Below, one piece after another: positions 18,568-27,031 of a stretch of 64,000 nt of DNA. The stretch is from Deinococcus sp. Marseille-Q6407 (GTDB lineage: Bacteria > Deinococcota > Deinococci > Deinococcales > Deinococcaceae): NCBI RefSeq assembly GCF_946848805.1, contig NZ_CAMPFU010000001.1:344076-408075 (forward strand), in the 5' to 3' direction. The notes beneath the pieces are model-generated. The model ran no database searches, was not told where the DNA came from, and saw nothing but the letters and a program-made list of their open reading frames with translations. A program made the translations under genes and the position numbers. Position 1 is the stretch's first letter; the number at the start of each line of letters is the position of its first letter.

Positions 18568-20406
18568 ATGTCACGTCCTTCCCGCTCCTTTGCTGCCTCC
18601 GGCCCGGCGGGCCGCCGACCACGCATGAAACCCGCCTCGCTGGTGTCGGCCCTGCGGCCCCTGTGGGAGATCGCCCGCCCCTACCGCCCGCTGTTCTGGC
18701 TGGGCGTGGTGGCCTCGCTCGTGTCCAGTGGGCTCAACCTGGCTTTCCCGGCGCTGTTCGGCCGGCTGGTGGACGCTTCCTTCCTGCAGGTGGGCAGCAC
18801 CGACACTTCCGCACTGGACCGCACCGTGCTGCTGTTGCTGGGCATCTTCGCGCTCTCCTCGCTGTTTGCGGCGGCGCAGTCCTATCTGCTGGCGCGGGTG
18901 GGGGCCGGCGTGGTGGCGACCCTACGTGAGCGGTTGTTCGGGCACCTGCTCACGCTGTCGCCGCGCTTTTTCTCGGACCACCGCACCGGCGACCTGACCA
19001 GCCGCCTGACCGCCGACGTGGGCACCGTGCAGGGGGTCAGCAGCACCGCACTGGCGCAGCTGATTGCCCAGGGCGTCACCCTGATCGGCAGCGCCATTCT
19101 CCTGATCACCACCAACCCGCGCCTCAGCCTTTACGCCCTGATCGGCCTGCCGCTGATCATCGCGGTGGCTGTGGTGATCGGCCGGCGCATCCGGGCCGTG
19201 AGCCGCGAGGTGCAGGACGCGGTGGCCGGGGCCAACGCCAGCGCCGAGGAAGCCATCAGCGGGGTGCGGGTGGTGCAGAGCTTCACCGCCGAGACCCTGG
19301 AACGCGGCCGCTACGGCGCGGGCGTGCGGGCCAGCTTCGACGCGGCGCTGCGCCGGGCCGGCTGGCAGGCGCTGATGGGCGGCATCATGTCGTTCCTGAC
19401 TTTCGGGTCGCTGGCGCTGGTGCTGTGGTTCGGCGGCCGGCAGGTGATGGCCGGCGACCTGACTCCCGGCGCGCTGGTGGCCTTTTTGTTCTACGCCATT
19501 CAGGTGGCCGGCGCAATTGCCGCGCTGACCGGGCTGGTCAACCAGTTTCAGGAGGCGGCGGGGGCCTCGGGCCGCATCTTTGAGCTGCTGGGTGAACGCT
19601 CCGAGCTGAGCAGCCCAGCCAACCCGCTGCCGCTGGCCCAGCCGCGCGGGCAGGTGCATTTTGAGAACGTGGGCTTCTCCTACGGCGGCGAGGACGTGCT
19701 GCAGAACATTTCCCTGACCGCCGAACCGGGGCAGACGGTGGCGCTGGTCGGGCCCAGCGGCGCCGGCAAAACTACCCTGGTCAACCTGATTCCGCGTTTC
19801 TGGGATGTGACCGCCGGGCAGGTTGAGCTGGACGGTCACGACGTGCGCAGCTACGACCTGGGTGAACTGCGCTCTCACATCGGGCTGGTGCCGCAGGACA
19901 CCCAGCTGTTTTCCGGCACGGTCGAGGAAAATATTCGCTACGGCCACCCGGACGCCAGCGAGGCTGACCTGCGGGCGGCGGCGCAGGCGGCCAACGCGCA
20001 CGAGTTCATCCAGGCATTGCCGGACGGCTACACCACGGTGGTGGGCGAACGCGGCCTGAAGCTCTCGGGCGGACAGCGCCAGCGCATCGCCATTGCCCGC
20101 GCCCTGCTGAAAAACCCCCGGGTGCTGATTCTGGACGAGGCCACCAGTGCCCTGGACAACCAGTCCGAAGCTCTGGTGCAGGCCGCGCTGGACGTGCTGA
20201 TGGATGGCCGCACCACCTTCGTGATTGCCCACCGCCTCAGCACGGTGCAGTACGCCGATCAGATTCTGGTGTTGGACCGGGGCCAGATCGTGGAGCGCGG
20301 CACCCACGCCCAGTTGCTGGAGCAGGGCGGTTTGTACGCCGAGCTGCACCGCACCTGGCAGGACCGCGAGAACGACCAGTCAGCGGCTGACTCTGAATCC
20401 CTCTGA
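18568..20406 (+). CDS. ABC exporter, fused permease and ATPase (MsbA/MDR type)
   Basis: This 612-residue half-transporter has six membrane helices (about residues 35-330) followed by an ATP-binding domain with Walker A GPSGAGKTT, the Q-loop LVPQDTQLFSGTVEENI, signature LSGGQRQRIAIARALL, Walker B VLILDEATSALD and the switch His in VIAHRLST. It should work as a homodimer exporting lipids or drugs; the substrate is not determinable. The ATG at 18568 is preferred over an upstream TTG because of the -10 element seven bases before it. Confidence 0.9.
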   Translation: MSRPSRSFAASGPAGRRPRMKPASLVSALRPLWEIARPYRPLFWLGVVASLVSSGLNLAFPALFGRLVDASFLQVGSTDTSALDRTVLLLLGIFALSSLFAAAQSYLLARVGAGVVATLRERLFGHLLTLSPRFFSDHRTGDLTSRLTADVGTVQGVSSTALAQLIAQGVTLIGSAILLITTNPRLSLYALIGLPLIIAVAVVIGRRIRAVSREVQDAVAGANASAEEAISGVRVVQSFTAETLERGRYGAGVRASFDAALRRAGWQALMGGIMSFLTFGSLALVLWFGGRQVMAGDLTPGALVAFLFYAIQVAGAIAALTGLVNQFQEAAGASGRIFELLGERSELSSPANPLPLAQPRGQVHFENVGFSYGGEDVLQNISLTAEPGQTVALVGPSGAGKTTLVNLIPRFWDVTAGQVELDGHDVRSYDLGELRSHIGLVPQDTQLFSGTVEENIRYGHPDASEADLRAAAQAANAHEFIQALPDGYTTVVGERGLKLSGGQRQRIAIARALLKNPRVLILDEATSALDNQSEALVQAALDVLMDGRTTFVIAHRLSTVQYADQILVLDRGQIVERGTHAQLLEQGGLYAELHRTWQDRENDQSAADSESL

Positions 20407-20731
20407 GTAGGATTTACTGCAATTTATCTGCACGGCAACGTCCGTTTTGGCATTCACGTAGACGCGCTTTGAGAAAATCCAGGCGCGTCTGCGTTGTTCT
20501 GACTGCGCACTGCATATCGATATAGAAACCGCCGTAATCACTGGTGCTGCATTGTCCGTTGCGTTTCTGAATCCAGGCCCGCTGCGTTTGCGTCAGGGTG
20601 GCTCTTGCTTCAGCCGGAAGGGCACGGCTCAATGCCTGATAGGTCGCGTTTAACTGCTCGTCTAAATGGTAATAATCCTTGCTAAGGCAATACAGACCAT
20701 CAAAATTATTGCTGGGATTGGTGCAATTGTT

Positions 20732-20740
20732 CTGCGCTCC
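20732..20740. repeat. 9-bp target-site duplication of IS C, left copy
   Basis: CTGCGCTCC precedes the IS C end CTCAGTGGGTGACAACTT and is repeated at 23859-23867. Confidence 0.9.
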
Positions 20741-20753
20741 CTCAGTGGGTGAC

Positions 20754-20758
20754 AACTT
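20754..20758. repeat. 5-bp target-site duplication of IS B, left copy
   Basis: AACTT precedes IS B and is repeated at 22666-22670. Confidence 0.85.
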
Positions 20759-21766
20759 CTCATAAGTTGCACCTTGCATAGCTGAGCGAATAGCCGTGCT
20801 GGCGCAGGAATTCTTGCTCCTTTTGAATTTGGCTCAGCAGGTGGTTCAGCCTGACTTCGGGGAACAAGGCGTAGAGAGCCAGGCGTGCAGCTTCCTTCAA
20901 GGTCAGGGCCTCTGAGCGGTGCAGCGTCGTCAGGGTGAAGGCCAGGAAGACCATCAAAATCCAGCGGTCCAGACCCCTGGCAGTTCGCAGCGCGAACTGC
21001 GCCAACCCAAACTGATGCTTCCCTTCTTTGAAAAACGACTCCAGTGCCCAGCGCCGTTTTCCTTCGGCCAGGATGTCATCCCCCTCTAACAGCTCAGACG
21101 ACACCGCGAAGAATTCACGGTCCCCACGGTCTATTCTCCCCAGAGACAGCGTTTCCAGAGGCCAGTTGGCGAGGTTGACATACCCTCCGTGCGGACAATC
21201 CGCCACTGTCACCCGCCCAGGATGATCCGTGCGTCGGTTGCTCCGCACACCCACCACGAACTCGAAACCTAGACGCTGCACACCTTCCAGAAAGACAGCA
21301 GATTCGAATCCGCTGTCCGCCAGTACGCAGACCTGAAAGCGTTTCCCCACGAAGTCTGGCACCTCTTCCAGCAAGTCGAGGGCCAGTGTGACCGGGGTGC
21401 TGGTGTGCTTGCCCTGGTAGATCCGGTAAGAAATGGGGAACTTCAGTTCCCCATTTTCGGCGAACAAGACCACCAGATGGATGCCGTGCCTGCCGTTGTA
21501 GACGCTGACGTAGGGCAGTTGAGTCCCCACCTTTTCCACCGTGGTCAGGTCCACACTGAGACGCAGACGAGGTCTGCGTTTGTGACGAGCCGCGTCCAGC
21601 AACATGCGCCATTGGGTGTCCTGCATCTCTTCCCAGCAACGGTCTGAATCCCAGTCGTAGATGTTGAAGAAACTGCTGAGTGCACTGGGACTGACTCCCT
21701 CAGCCTGGCTGAAGTTGGTCTTCTGACCTGGACTGTGGAAGAGGTGCAGCGAAGCTTGCAAGCTTC

Positions 21767-21772
21767 GCTGCT
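21767..21772. repeat. 6-bp target-site duplication of the IS1-like element, left copy
   Basis: GCTGCT is repeated at 22523-22528. Alignment to IS A confirms that only one copy belongs to IS B. Confidence 0.75.
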
Positions 21773-21807
21773 GGGTAGTGGCTGTACCAACGTGATCTAC
21801 TGACAGG

Positions 21808-22065
21808 ATGCCGGAGTGCCCAGCCTGTCAAAGCACACACACTGTCAAAAATGGGAAGGCCAAAAATGGCACCCAGACCTACTTATGTAAGGGTTGTGGC
21901 CGTCGTTTCCACCCGGAGGCCCGCCCTATAGCGCACAGTGAAGCGACCCGGCAACAAATTCTTGATGCTGTCCACGAGCGGATGAGTCTGAGAGGAGTAC
22001 AGCGCGTCTTTGGTGTTCACCGCAACACCGTGATCCGGTGGATAAAAAAGGGGCCCGTGAAGTGA
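21808..22065 (+). CDS. insA: IS1-type InsA-like zinc-finger protein
   Basis: This 85-residue protein has a CPAC...CKGCG zinc finger (residues 3-30) and a helix-turn-helix ([20 protein letters not shown]). In IS1 elements this product binds the inverted repeats and, when the ribosome does not shift frame, limits transposition. It overlaps insB by 28 bases, and the shift region ATAAAAAAG is at 22042-22050. Confidence 0.87.
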   Translation: MPECPACQSTHTVKNGKAKNGTQTYLCKGCGRRFHPEARPIAHSEATRQQILDAVHERMSLRGVQRVFGVHRNTVIRWIKKGPVK

Positions 22066-22508
22066 TGCAGACTGGTACAGTCTGCATGACACCTCCAGAA
22101 GAAGTGGTCATTGAGCTGGATGAAATGTGGACCTTCGTTGCCAAGAAAAAACAGACGAGGTGGATCTGGATTGCCCTGGAGCGCAGCACCCGCAGGGTGC
22201 TGGCCTGGGTATTGGGTGACCGCAGTGAGCAAACAGCGTTCAAGCTCTGGGAACGCTTACCATTGTCCCTTGAGCAGCGACTGAAAGGGACGTTTTGCAC
22301 CGATCTGTGGCGAGCCTACGATGAACCGCTCTTGGGGGTAAAGCGGCTAACCCGGAAGGGAGAAACGAATCATGTCGAACGATTGAACTGCACGCTGAGA
22401 CAGCGGCTGGGTCGGCTTGTTCGTAAGTCGTTGTCTTTCTCGAAGACGGACGAAATGCTCGAAGCCAGCCTGACTCTGGCCTTCCACCGATACAACTTGT
22501 CACGTTGA
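22038..22508 (+). CDS. insB: IS1-type InsB-like transposase (made by -1 frameshift from insA)
   Basis: This frame encodes the catalytic part: ELDEMWTFV with the first Asp, [11 protein letters not shown] with the second Asp, and [20 protein letters not shown] with His/Glu/Arg. The six-A run at 22044-22049 lies in the overlap with insA, which fits programmed -1 slippage producing an InsAB' fusion. The ATG at 22038 lies upstream of the slippery run and is probably not a real start. Confidence 0.85.
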   Translation: MDKKGAREVMQTGTVCMTPPEEVVIELDEMWTFVAKKKQTRWIWIALERSTRRVLAWVLGDRSEQTAFKLWERLPLSLEQRLKGTFCTDLWRAYDEPLLGVKRLTRKGETNHVERLNCTLRQRLGRLVRKSLSFSKTDEMLEASLTLAFHRYNLSR

Positions 22509-22522
22509 TGTAGCCACTACCC

Positions 22523-22528
22523 GCTGCT
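22523..22528. repeat. 6-bp target-site duplication of the IS1-like element, right copy
   Basis: GCTGCT directly follows the right inverted repeat and matches 21767-21772. Confidence 0.75.
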
Positions 22529-22647
22529 GATACAGCGTCTCTGGAATGTCCAGAATCCGCTGTGAGAGAATATGGGTGCGCTCCCCTGAAACCGGTTGAT
22601 TCACACTTCCAGAATTTCAGCTCTGGGAGCGCTTTTTGTCCGCCTAT

Positions 22648-23772
22648 TCAGGTGCAAGTTCTGAGAACTTCACTTCCAGCCCCTCCTGGTGGGCAAAAAG
22701 GCTGGGTCAACAGGTCTAGGACAGCCATGAACTGTTGTGGTTTCCATCGTAAGGCATCCACGAGATGCTGAGCACCGTACCGCACCAGACTGACCGCTCT
22801 ACGACCATGCTTGAGAATGGGGATGGACTGGGTCTGGCTGAGCCAGACCCCCAAGCGCAAACAAAACATCCAGGCCAGTGTCACCAAGCCGAAGAGCCGC
22901 TGAAGACGGCTCCTTTCCGTCATCCCAGTCCGCTCCAGGTCGAAGCCTCGCTTCTTGAAGCTGCTGAAGGTGCACTCGATTGACCAGCGCTGCTTGTACA
23001 GCTTCCAGGTCTTCCGAGCGCTGAAATCTGTGGCAATGATGACGAGGTCACCTGTGGATGACCTCGTCGCGACCACCCGCATGAGTTCGCCAAACACGAA
23101 CACCTTTTCGTCGATTTCATGGAAATGACCGTGCTGGACGTGCTTAAACCATTCCTTCCCATTCATGTCGTCCAGCATGTCGCTGTGCCGAATGCGGATC
23201 GCCCGCTTGATGCCTTGACGACGGAGAAAACGGAACCACTCCGCACCGATGAACTCACGGTCAGCCACCAGGCCTTGCCAGCGTTTCGCTGGCAAGACGC
23301 GGAGGAGCTTCAATACCAACCACATACGGGCGTAGGTGTGGCTGTTCCAAGACTCATCAAGAGGAACCCAAATCAGGGGCAGGGTGAAGCCATGAACCAC
23401 GGCTCCAAGCACCAGAAAATTGATGGGCGTTTCCCCATGCTCCCAATTGGTGCGGTCCAGACTCAGCAACACCTTCCCCGGTGGAAGATGGACGACGAGC
23501 AGAGCGATGAAAAAGTCCATGTCCAGCTGCTCATCCCGGAAGGTGCGGTCTGCCCGCCTTTTCTTAGCCTGGGGCATGCTGATACCCGGCATGTGGGCAC
23601 TCAGGTCGTGATGATTGATGCTCCTCGCGGCAATCATCGCCAGAAGGACGTCAATCAAGCGCTGAAGGGTGTCAATGCGGAGATGACTGGCGTGCGCTTT
23701 GAAGTGCTGGGTGAGTGCGGTAGCCTGCTGAGCAGCGGATTCTGTTGTTTTCACACTCTCAGAAGACCGCAC
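22648..23772 (-). CDS. IS C transposase (IS4 family) with IS-altered C-terminus
   Basis: This 374-residue DDE transposase has Asp106 in LSLDRTNWEHG, Asp171 in VADREFIG and Glu265 in YKQRWSIECTFSSFKKRGFD, the IS4 YREK signature. The original frame would have ended GSEVVTH within the element's own inverted repeat. IS B insertion replaced the last three residues by LRTCT. The catalytic domain is complete, but one terminal repeat is split, so mobility should be impaired. The GTG start at 23772 is the first in frame. Confidence 0.87.
   Translation of the reverse strand: MRSSESVKTTESAAQQATALTQHFKAHASHLRIDTLQRLIDVLLAMIAARSINHHDLSAHMPGISMPQAKKRRADRTFRDEQLDMDFFIALLVVHLPPGKVLLSLDRTNWEHGETPINFLVLGAVVHGFTLPLIWVPLDESWNSHTYARMWLVLKLLRVLPAKRWQGLVADREFIGAEWFRFLRRQGIKRAIRIRHSDMLDDMNGKEWFKHVQHGHFHEIDEKVFVFGELMRVVATRSSTGDLVIIATDFSARKTWKLYKQRWSIECTFSSFKKRGFDLERTGMTERSRLQRLFGLVTLAWMFCLRLGVWLSQTQSIPILKHGRRAVSLVRYGAQHLVDALRWKPQQFMAVLDLLTQPFCPPGGAGSEVLRTCT
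22666..22670. repeat. 5-bp target-site duplication of IS B, right copy
   Basis: AACTT follows IS B and matches 20754-20758. Confidence 0.85.
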
Positions 23773-23858
23773 ACAGACGGCCCCATCAAGCTTGATGGGA
23801 CCGACTGTTGGTTTTTCCCGTCTGGAACGAGGTCAAACTGAAGTTGTCACCTACTGAG

Positions 23859-23867
23859 CTGCGCTCC
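23859..23867. repeat. 9-bp target-site duplication of IS C, right copy
   Basis: CTGCGCTCC follows the right end of IS C and matches 20732-20740. Confidence 0.9.
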
Positions 23868-23945
23868 AGCCATAGGGCTCAGTATTCCCATGGCCAGACC
23901 AAAAACGATGGAACGCCTGGTAAGAGCAACGATTTTCATGTTTAG

Positions 23946-23951
23946 ATCATA
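23946..23951 (-). promoter_or_regulatory. leaderless -10 element of the broken LprI gene
   Basis: TATGAT lies six bases before the ATG at 23939. It now drives only the signal-peptide fragment. Confidence 0.5.
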
Positions 23952-24019
23952 GAGATGCTTTTTACGCCATGAGCACTTTTTGCGGATTGTTGCTCACGGC
24001 ATGTTTTTGGGCGCTGTTC

Positions 24020-25165
24020 TCAGCCGACTGGATCACCATAAAACGCTTCAATCCGCCGCCGGGCCAGCTCCGGGTTGAGGCTGAGGGCCAAGTTGCGCGC
24101 AAAGCGGGCCACGCCCCTTGCCCGGCCCAACTCCCCGAACGCGCGAGCGGTGGCAGTCGCGGCGTTGGCGGTGCCCTCGCGCTGTTGCTGGTAGCCTTCC
24201 AGTGCGCTGTAGCGGTCAGGGGCGGCGGCCAGGTGCTGGGCCAGCGCGGCGGCGTCTTCCAGGGCCTGCGCGGCGCCCTGTCCCAGGTTAGGGCTGGTGG
24301 CGTGCGCGGCGTCACCGATGAGGACGGTGCGGCGGTTCCACCACTCGGGCAGCGGCGAGATGTCCTGCAGCGGCAGCGCAGTGATCTGGTCAGCGTCGGT
24401 CGCCTCGATCAGGCCCAGCACGGCCGGCGGGAAGTCCCGCATGGCGTGCAGCAACCCGGCTTTATCCAGCAGCGGTGTGCCTGCGCCCTGACGCACCGGC
24501 GCGTGCCAGGAGGTCAGGCCGTCACTCATCCGGAAGCAGGTAAAGCGCCGGCCTGGCCCCCAGAATTCACTGAACGCCTGATCCAGCTCGCCGCCCGGCC
24601 GCTGCGCCGTGACGCCTCTATAAGCCACGTCGCCGGTGGGCACCAGCCGGGTTTCGGGGTACAGCAGAGTGCGCACCTGCGAATCCCGGCCGTCGGCGGC
24701 CACCAGCAGGTCGGCGTGGACCGTCTGCCCGTTCTGAAAGTGGGCCACCGCCTCATGGAACTCGTTGTCCAGGCCGGTCAGGCGGTGCCCGGTCTGCACG
24801 GTGCCTTCCGGTAGGTGTTCGGCCAGCACTCGGTGCAGGTCCTCGCGAGCCAGCCCCAGCAGCGGGTGCCCGTGCCGCTGGGCCACCTCGCCCTGGGAGC
24901 GGGCGTACAGCAACCGGCCCGAGACATCGTAAATTCGCATATCGTGCAGCTCTACCCCCCGCACTTTCAGCACCGTATCCAGGCCCAGCTGTTCCAGCAC
25001 CCGCACCGAGTTGGGCGGAATAATCAGGCCGCCGCCCAGCGACCACAGCTGATCGCTGGCCTCATACACCCGGCTGCTCACGCCCTGCAACTTCAGTGCA
25101 CCCGCCAGCGCCAGCCCGCTGACCCCCGCCCCAATGATGGCAATATTCTGATGTTGTAGATACAT
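24020..25165 (-). CDS. FAD-dependent monooxygenase (PHBH family)
   Basis: This 381-residue flavoprotein has the three class A monooxygenase fingerprints: GAGVSGLALAGAL near the N-terminus for the FAD ADP part, LLVAADGRDSQVR (the DG motif), and VLIGDAAHATSPNLGQGAAQ (the GD motif). It probably hydroxylates an aromatic or isoprenoid substrate with NAD(P)H and O2. No neighbour reveals the substrate. The start is supported by TAAGCT six bases upstream. Confidence 0.87.
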   Translation of the reverse strand: MYLQHQNIAIIGAGVSGLALAGALKLQGVSSRVYEASDQLWSLGGGLIIPPNSVRVLEQLGLDTVLKVRGVELHDMRIYDVSGRLLYARSQGEVAQRHGHPLLGLAREDLHRVLAEHLPEGTVQTGHRLTGLDNEFHEAVAHFQNGQTVHADLLVAADGRDSQVRTLLYPETRLVPTGDVAYRGVTAQRPGGELDQAFSEFWGPGRRFTCFRMSDGLTSWHAPVRQGAGTPLLDKAGLLHAMRDFPPAVLGLIEATDADQITALPLQDISPLPEWWNRRTVLIGDAAHATSPNLGQGAAQALEDAAALAQHLAAAPDRYSALEGYQQQREGTANAATATARAFGELGRARGVARFARNLALSLNPELARRRIEAFYGDPVG

Positions 25166-25171
25166 GCCCCC

Positions 25172-25177
25172 AGCTTA
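25172..25177 (-). promoter_or_regulatory. leaderless -10 element of monooxygenase gene
   Basis: TAAGCT lies six bases before the ATG at 25165. Confidence 0.5.
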
Positions 25178-25307
25178 AGGTCTGAGAGGCGGGACTTTCA
25201 CCCTACCTTCATTCTGCGGGGCTTTTTTGGTGCTTACCACTTCTTCATCTGGAAAATTTCCAGAAAGCCCTGTTGTGCGTAAGGGATTTGCTGCGGCCCC
25301 GCTGGTC

Positions 25308-25313
25308 TACCCT
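25308..25313 (+). promoter_or_regulatory. leaderless -10 element of khtT
   Basis: TACCCT lies six bases before the ATG at 25320. Confidence 0.5.
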
Positions 25314-25319
25314 AGAAAG

Positions 25320-25814
25320 ATGCCCCGCATAGAAGAAACTGCTCTGCCCGGCGTTGGTCGCCGCTTTGACTTCGATGCCGAATACGGCAAACGCGTTGGT
25401 GTGATTACCCACCGCGACGGCCGGCGTGAAGTGTTTGTCGCCAGCCGCGAGGACCCGGACGCCTGCGACGAAGCCATCATCCTGACCCCCGAGGAGGCCG
25501 AAGCGGTGGCCGACATGCTGGGTGGCAGCACCGTCACCCGGCAGGTCACCACCCTCACCAAGGAAATCAAGGGTCTGGCGCTTGATTGGGTCACCCTAGA
25601 AGAAGGATCACCCTTCAGCGGCCGGCCCCTGGGCGAAACCATGCTGCGCACCAATACTGGCGCTAGCATCGTTGCCATCGTGCGGCAGGGCACCGCCATT
25701 CCCGCCCCTGGCCCCGCGCATCCGCTGGCCCTCGGCGACGTGCTGGTGGTGGTGGACACACCGGCCGGTGTGCTGCGGGCCGAGAACTTTCTCAACGGTA
25801 AACCTGCAAGCTGA
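25320..25814 (+). CDS. khtT: KhtT-like regulatory subunit with TrkA-C domain
   Basis: This 164-residue protein matches KhtT of K+/H+ antiporters in size and layout. It has an N-terminal domain beginning MPRIEETALPGVGRRFDF and a C-terminal RCK_C/TrkA-C domain (PLGETMLRTNTGASIVAIVR, ALGDVLVVVDT) that binds a nucleotide or ion ligand and gates the transporter. Its stop codon overlaps the ATG of the antiporter gene by one base (TGATG), so the two are coupled. The start is set by the leaderless -10 element; an upstream in-frame extension is rejected. Confidence 0.85.
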   Translation: MPRIEETALPGVGRRFDFDAEYGKRVGVITHRDGRREVFVASREDPDACDEAIILTPEEAEAVADMLGGSTVTRQVTTLTKEIKGLALDWVTLEEGSPFSGRPLGETMLRTNTGASIVAIVRQGTAIPAPGPAHPLALGDVLVVVDTPAGVLRAENFLNGKPAS

Positions 25815-26982
25815 TGGAGGGCGCTGCACTTTCCCTTGGGCAACTGTTCTTGCAGCTGGGCGCCGTCATTCTGGCGCTGGCGTTCATGGGCCGCTTTGCC
25901 GGCCGCATCGGCCTGACCCCTATTCCGCTGTACCTGATTGCCGGCATTCTGCTGGGGCAATTCATGCCGCTGCAAGGCGGCGCGGCCAGCTTCGTGCATG
26001 TGGGCGCCGAAATCGGTTCTGTGTTGCTGCTGTTCATGCTGGGCCTGGAATACACCAGCCGCGAGCTGGAAGACAACCTGCGGGCCAACAGCCGCATTGG
26101 CTTGCTGGACTGGCGCTGAACTTCACGCCGGGCGTGCTGGCCGGGCTGCTGCTGGGCTTTCCGCCGCTGGCGGTGCTGTTGCTGGGCGGCATTACCTATC
26201 TCAGCAGTTCCGGCATCGTGTCCAAGGTGCTGGCCGACCTGGGCCGCTTCGGCAACCGTGAAACGCCGGTCATTCTGGCGGTCTGCGTGCTGGAAGACGT
26301 GGCGATGGCCTTTTACCTGCCGGTCGTAGCGGCGCTCCTGATCGGCGGCACGGCCTGGCAGATCGGCGGCAACCTCCTGTTTGCGCTGGGCGCGTTCGGC
26401 TTGACCTTTTTCCTGGCGCTGCGCTACGGCCACGTGCTGAGCCGCATCATGAACGTGCAGAGCGCCGAGGTGCTGCTGCTGTCCACCTTTGGCCTGGTGC
26501 TGGCGGTGGCTGGGCTGGCCGACATGATCAATGTCTCGGCCGCCATCGGGGCGTTTCTGGTGGGGATTGCGCTCAGCGGGGAAGTGGCCCACCGGGTACG
26601 GGTGCTGATCGAACCGCTGCGCGACCTGTTCGCGGCGGTCTTTTTCGTGTTCTTCGGCCTGGAAATGGATGTGGCGTCGCTGCCAGCCGTGCTGCTGCCG
26701 GCGCTGCTGCTGACCCTGGTCACGTCGGCCACCAAATTTGTGGTGGGCTGGCAGGGTGCGGCCCGCGCCGGCGTACAGACGCGGGGCCGTATCCGCGCTG
26801 GCGTCACCCTGATTCCGCGCGGCGAGTTCTCCATCCTGATCGCGGGTCTGGGCGCAGCGCTGACGCCGGTGCTGGGGCCACTTACCGCTGCCTACGTGCT
26901 GATGACCGCCATCCTTGGACCGGTGCTGGCCCGCTTCGACGGCCCGCTGGCAAAGTGGGTGGACCGGCGCCGCACCAGCTGA
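25814..26982 (+). pseudogene. khtU: KhtU-like K+/H+ antiporter with single-base frameshift
   Basis: The first frame runs from ATG at 25814 to a premature TGA at 26117-26119 and encodes antiporter helices (AGRIGLTPIPLYLIAGILLG, VGAEIGSVLLLFMLGLEY). The next frame continues without a gap from NFTPGVLAGLLLG to a stop at 26982, covering the rest of the CPA2 fold (SSSGIVSKVLADLGR, FVFFGLEMDVASLP, IPRGEFSILIAGLGA). A one-base loss in GGACTGG at about 26108-26112 explains it: adding a base gives LDLALNFTPG, the expected family sequence, and a 389-residue protein. It is either a recent mutation or a sequencing error. Everything else is intact. Confidence 0.85.
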
Positions 26983-27031
26983 GGTGCCGTGGGCGGGGCG
27001 GCCGGAACCGACCCCGCCTGCCTAGCCGGGC

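Larger units (their letters stand above)
21773..22522 (+). mobile_element. IS1-family insertion sequence, 750 bp
   Basis: The terminal inverted repeats are GGGTAGTGGCTGTACCAACG on the left and GGGTAGTGGCTACATCAACG on the right (reverse complement). The element carries two overlapping frames, a zinc-finger InsA-like protein and an InsB-like transposase, joined by an A-rich slippery run, the classic IS1 design. It is the innermost of three nested elements. Confidence 0.92.
20760..22604 (-). pseudogene. IS B transposase, split near codon 27 by the IS1-family element
   Basis: Starting at the GTG at 22604 the frame reads as the IS A transposase up to the Tyr-Gln region near residue 27. It is then interrupted and resumes at about 21766 to the stop at 20760. 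The joined frame is 362 residues, the same as IS A. Over the roughly 332 residues after the break I count about two dozen substitutions against IS A, so the copies are diverged. The catalytic residues are preserved in the remaining part, but no normal start precedes it. Confidence 0.85.
20759..22665 (-). mobile_element. IS B, second copy of IS A, itself split by an IS1-family element
   Basis: The ends CTCATAAGTTGCACCT and CTCAGAACTTGCACCT match IS A. Taking out the 750-bp IS1-like element and its 6-bp duplication leaves 1151 bp, exactly the length of IS A. It is flanked by AACTT. Like IS A, it makes a 5-bp duplication. Confidence 0.92.
20741..23858 (-). mobile_element. IS C, IS4-like element (about 1206 bp) carrying nested IS B
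   Basis: The ends are inverted repeats CTCAGTGGGTGACAACTT and, on the other strand, CTCAGTAGGTGACAACTT, flanked by a 9-bp duplication. Without the inserted IS B (1907 bp) and its extra 5-bp duplication the element is 1206 bp. IS B landed immediately after GGTGACAACTT, inside the terminal inverted repeat. Confidence 0.9.
20414..23939 (-). pseudogene. LprI-like secreted protein gene interrupted by nested insertion sequences
   Basis: The 5' fragment (ATG at 23939 to 23868) encodes a signal peptide (MKIVALTRRSIVFGLAMG). The 3' fragment (20731-20414) encodes the mature domain with CTNPSNNFDGLYCLSKDYY, LNATYQAL and LTQTQRAWIQKRNGQC, the lysozyme-inhibitor LprI / DUF1311 pattern. With the inserted DNA and one copy of the 9-bp duplication CTGCGCTCC removed, the pieces join in frame to give 132 residues ending in a normal stop. 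The function would be an envelope protein protecting against lysozyme-like attack, inferred from family. Its leaderless promoter remains intact. Confidence 0.85.

Noticed and set aside
22038..22508. InsB as an independently started gene
   Set aside because: The ATG at 22038 lies upstream of the slippery run without a ribosome site; the IS1 frameshift model explains it better.
20741..23858. A composite transposon or genomic island carrying passenger genes
   Set aside because: Everything between the outer repeats is accounted for by three insertion sequences; there are no passenger genes.
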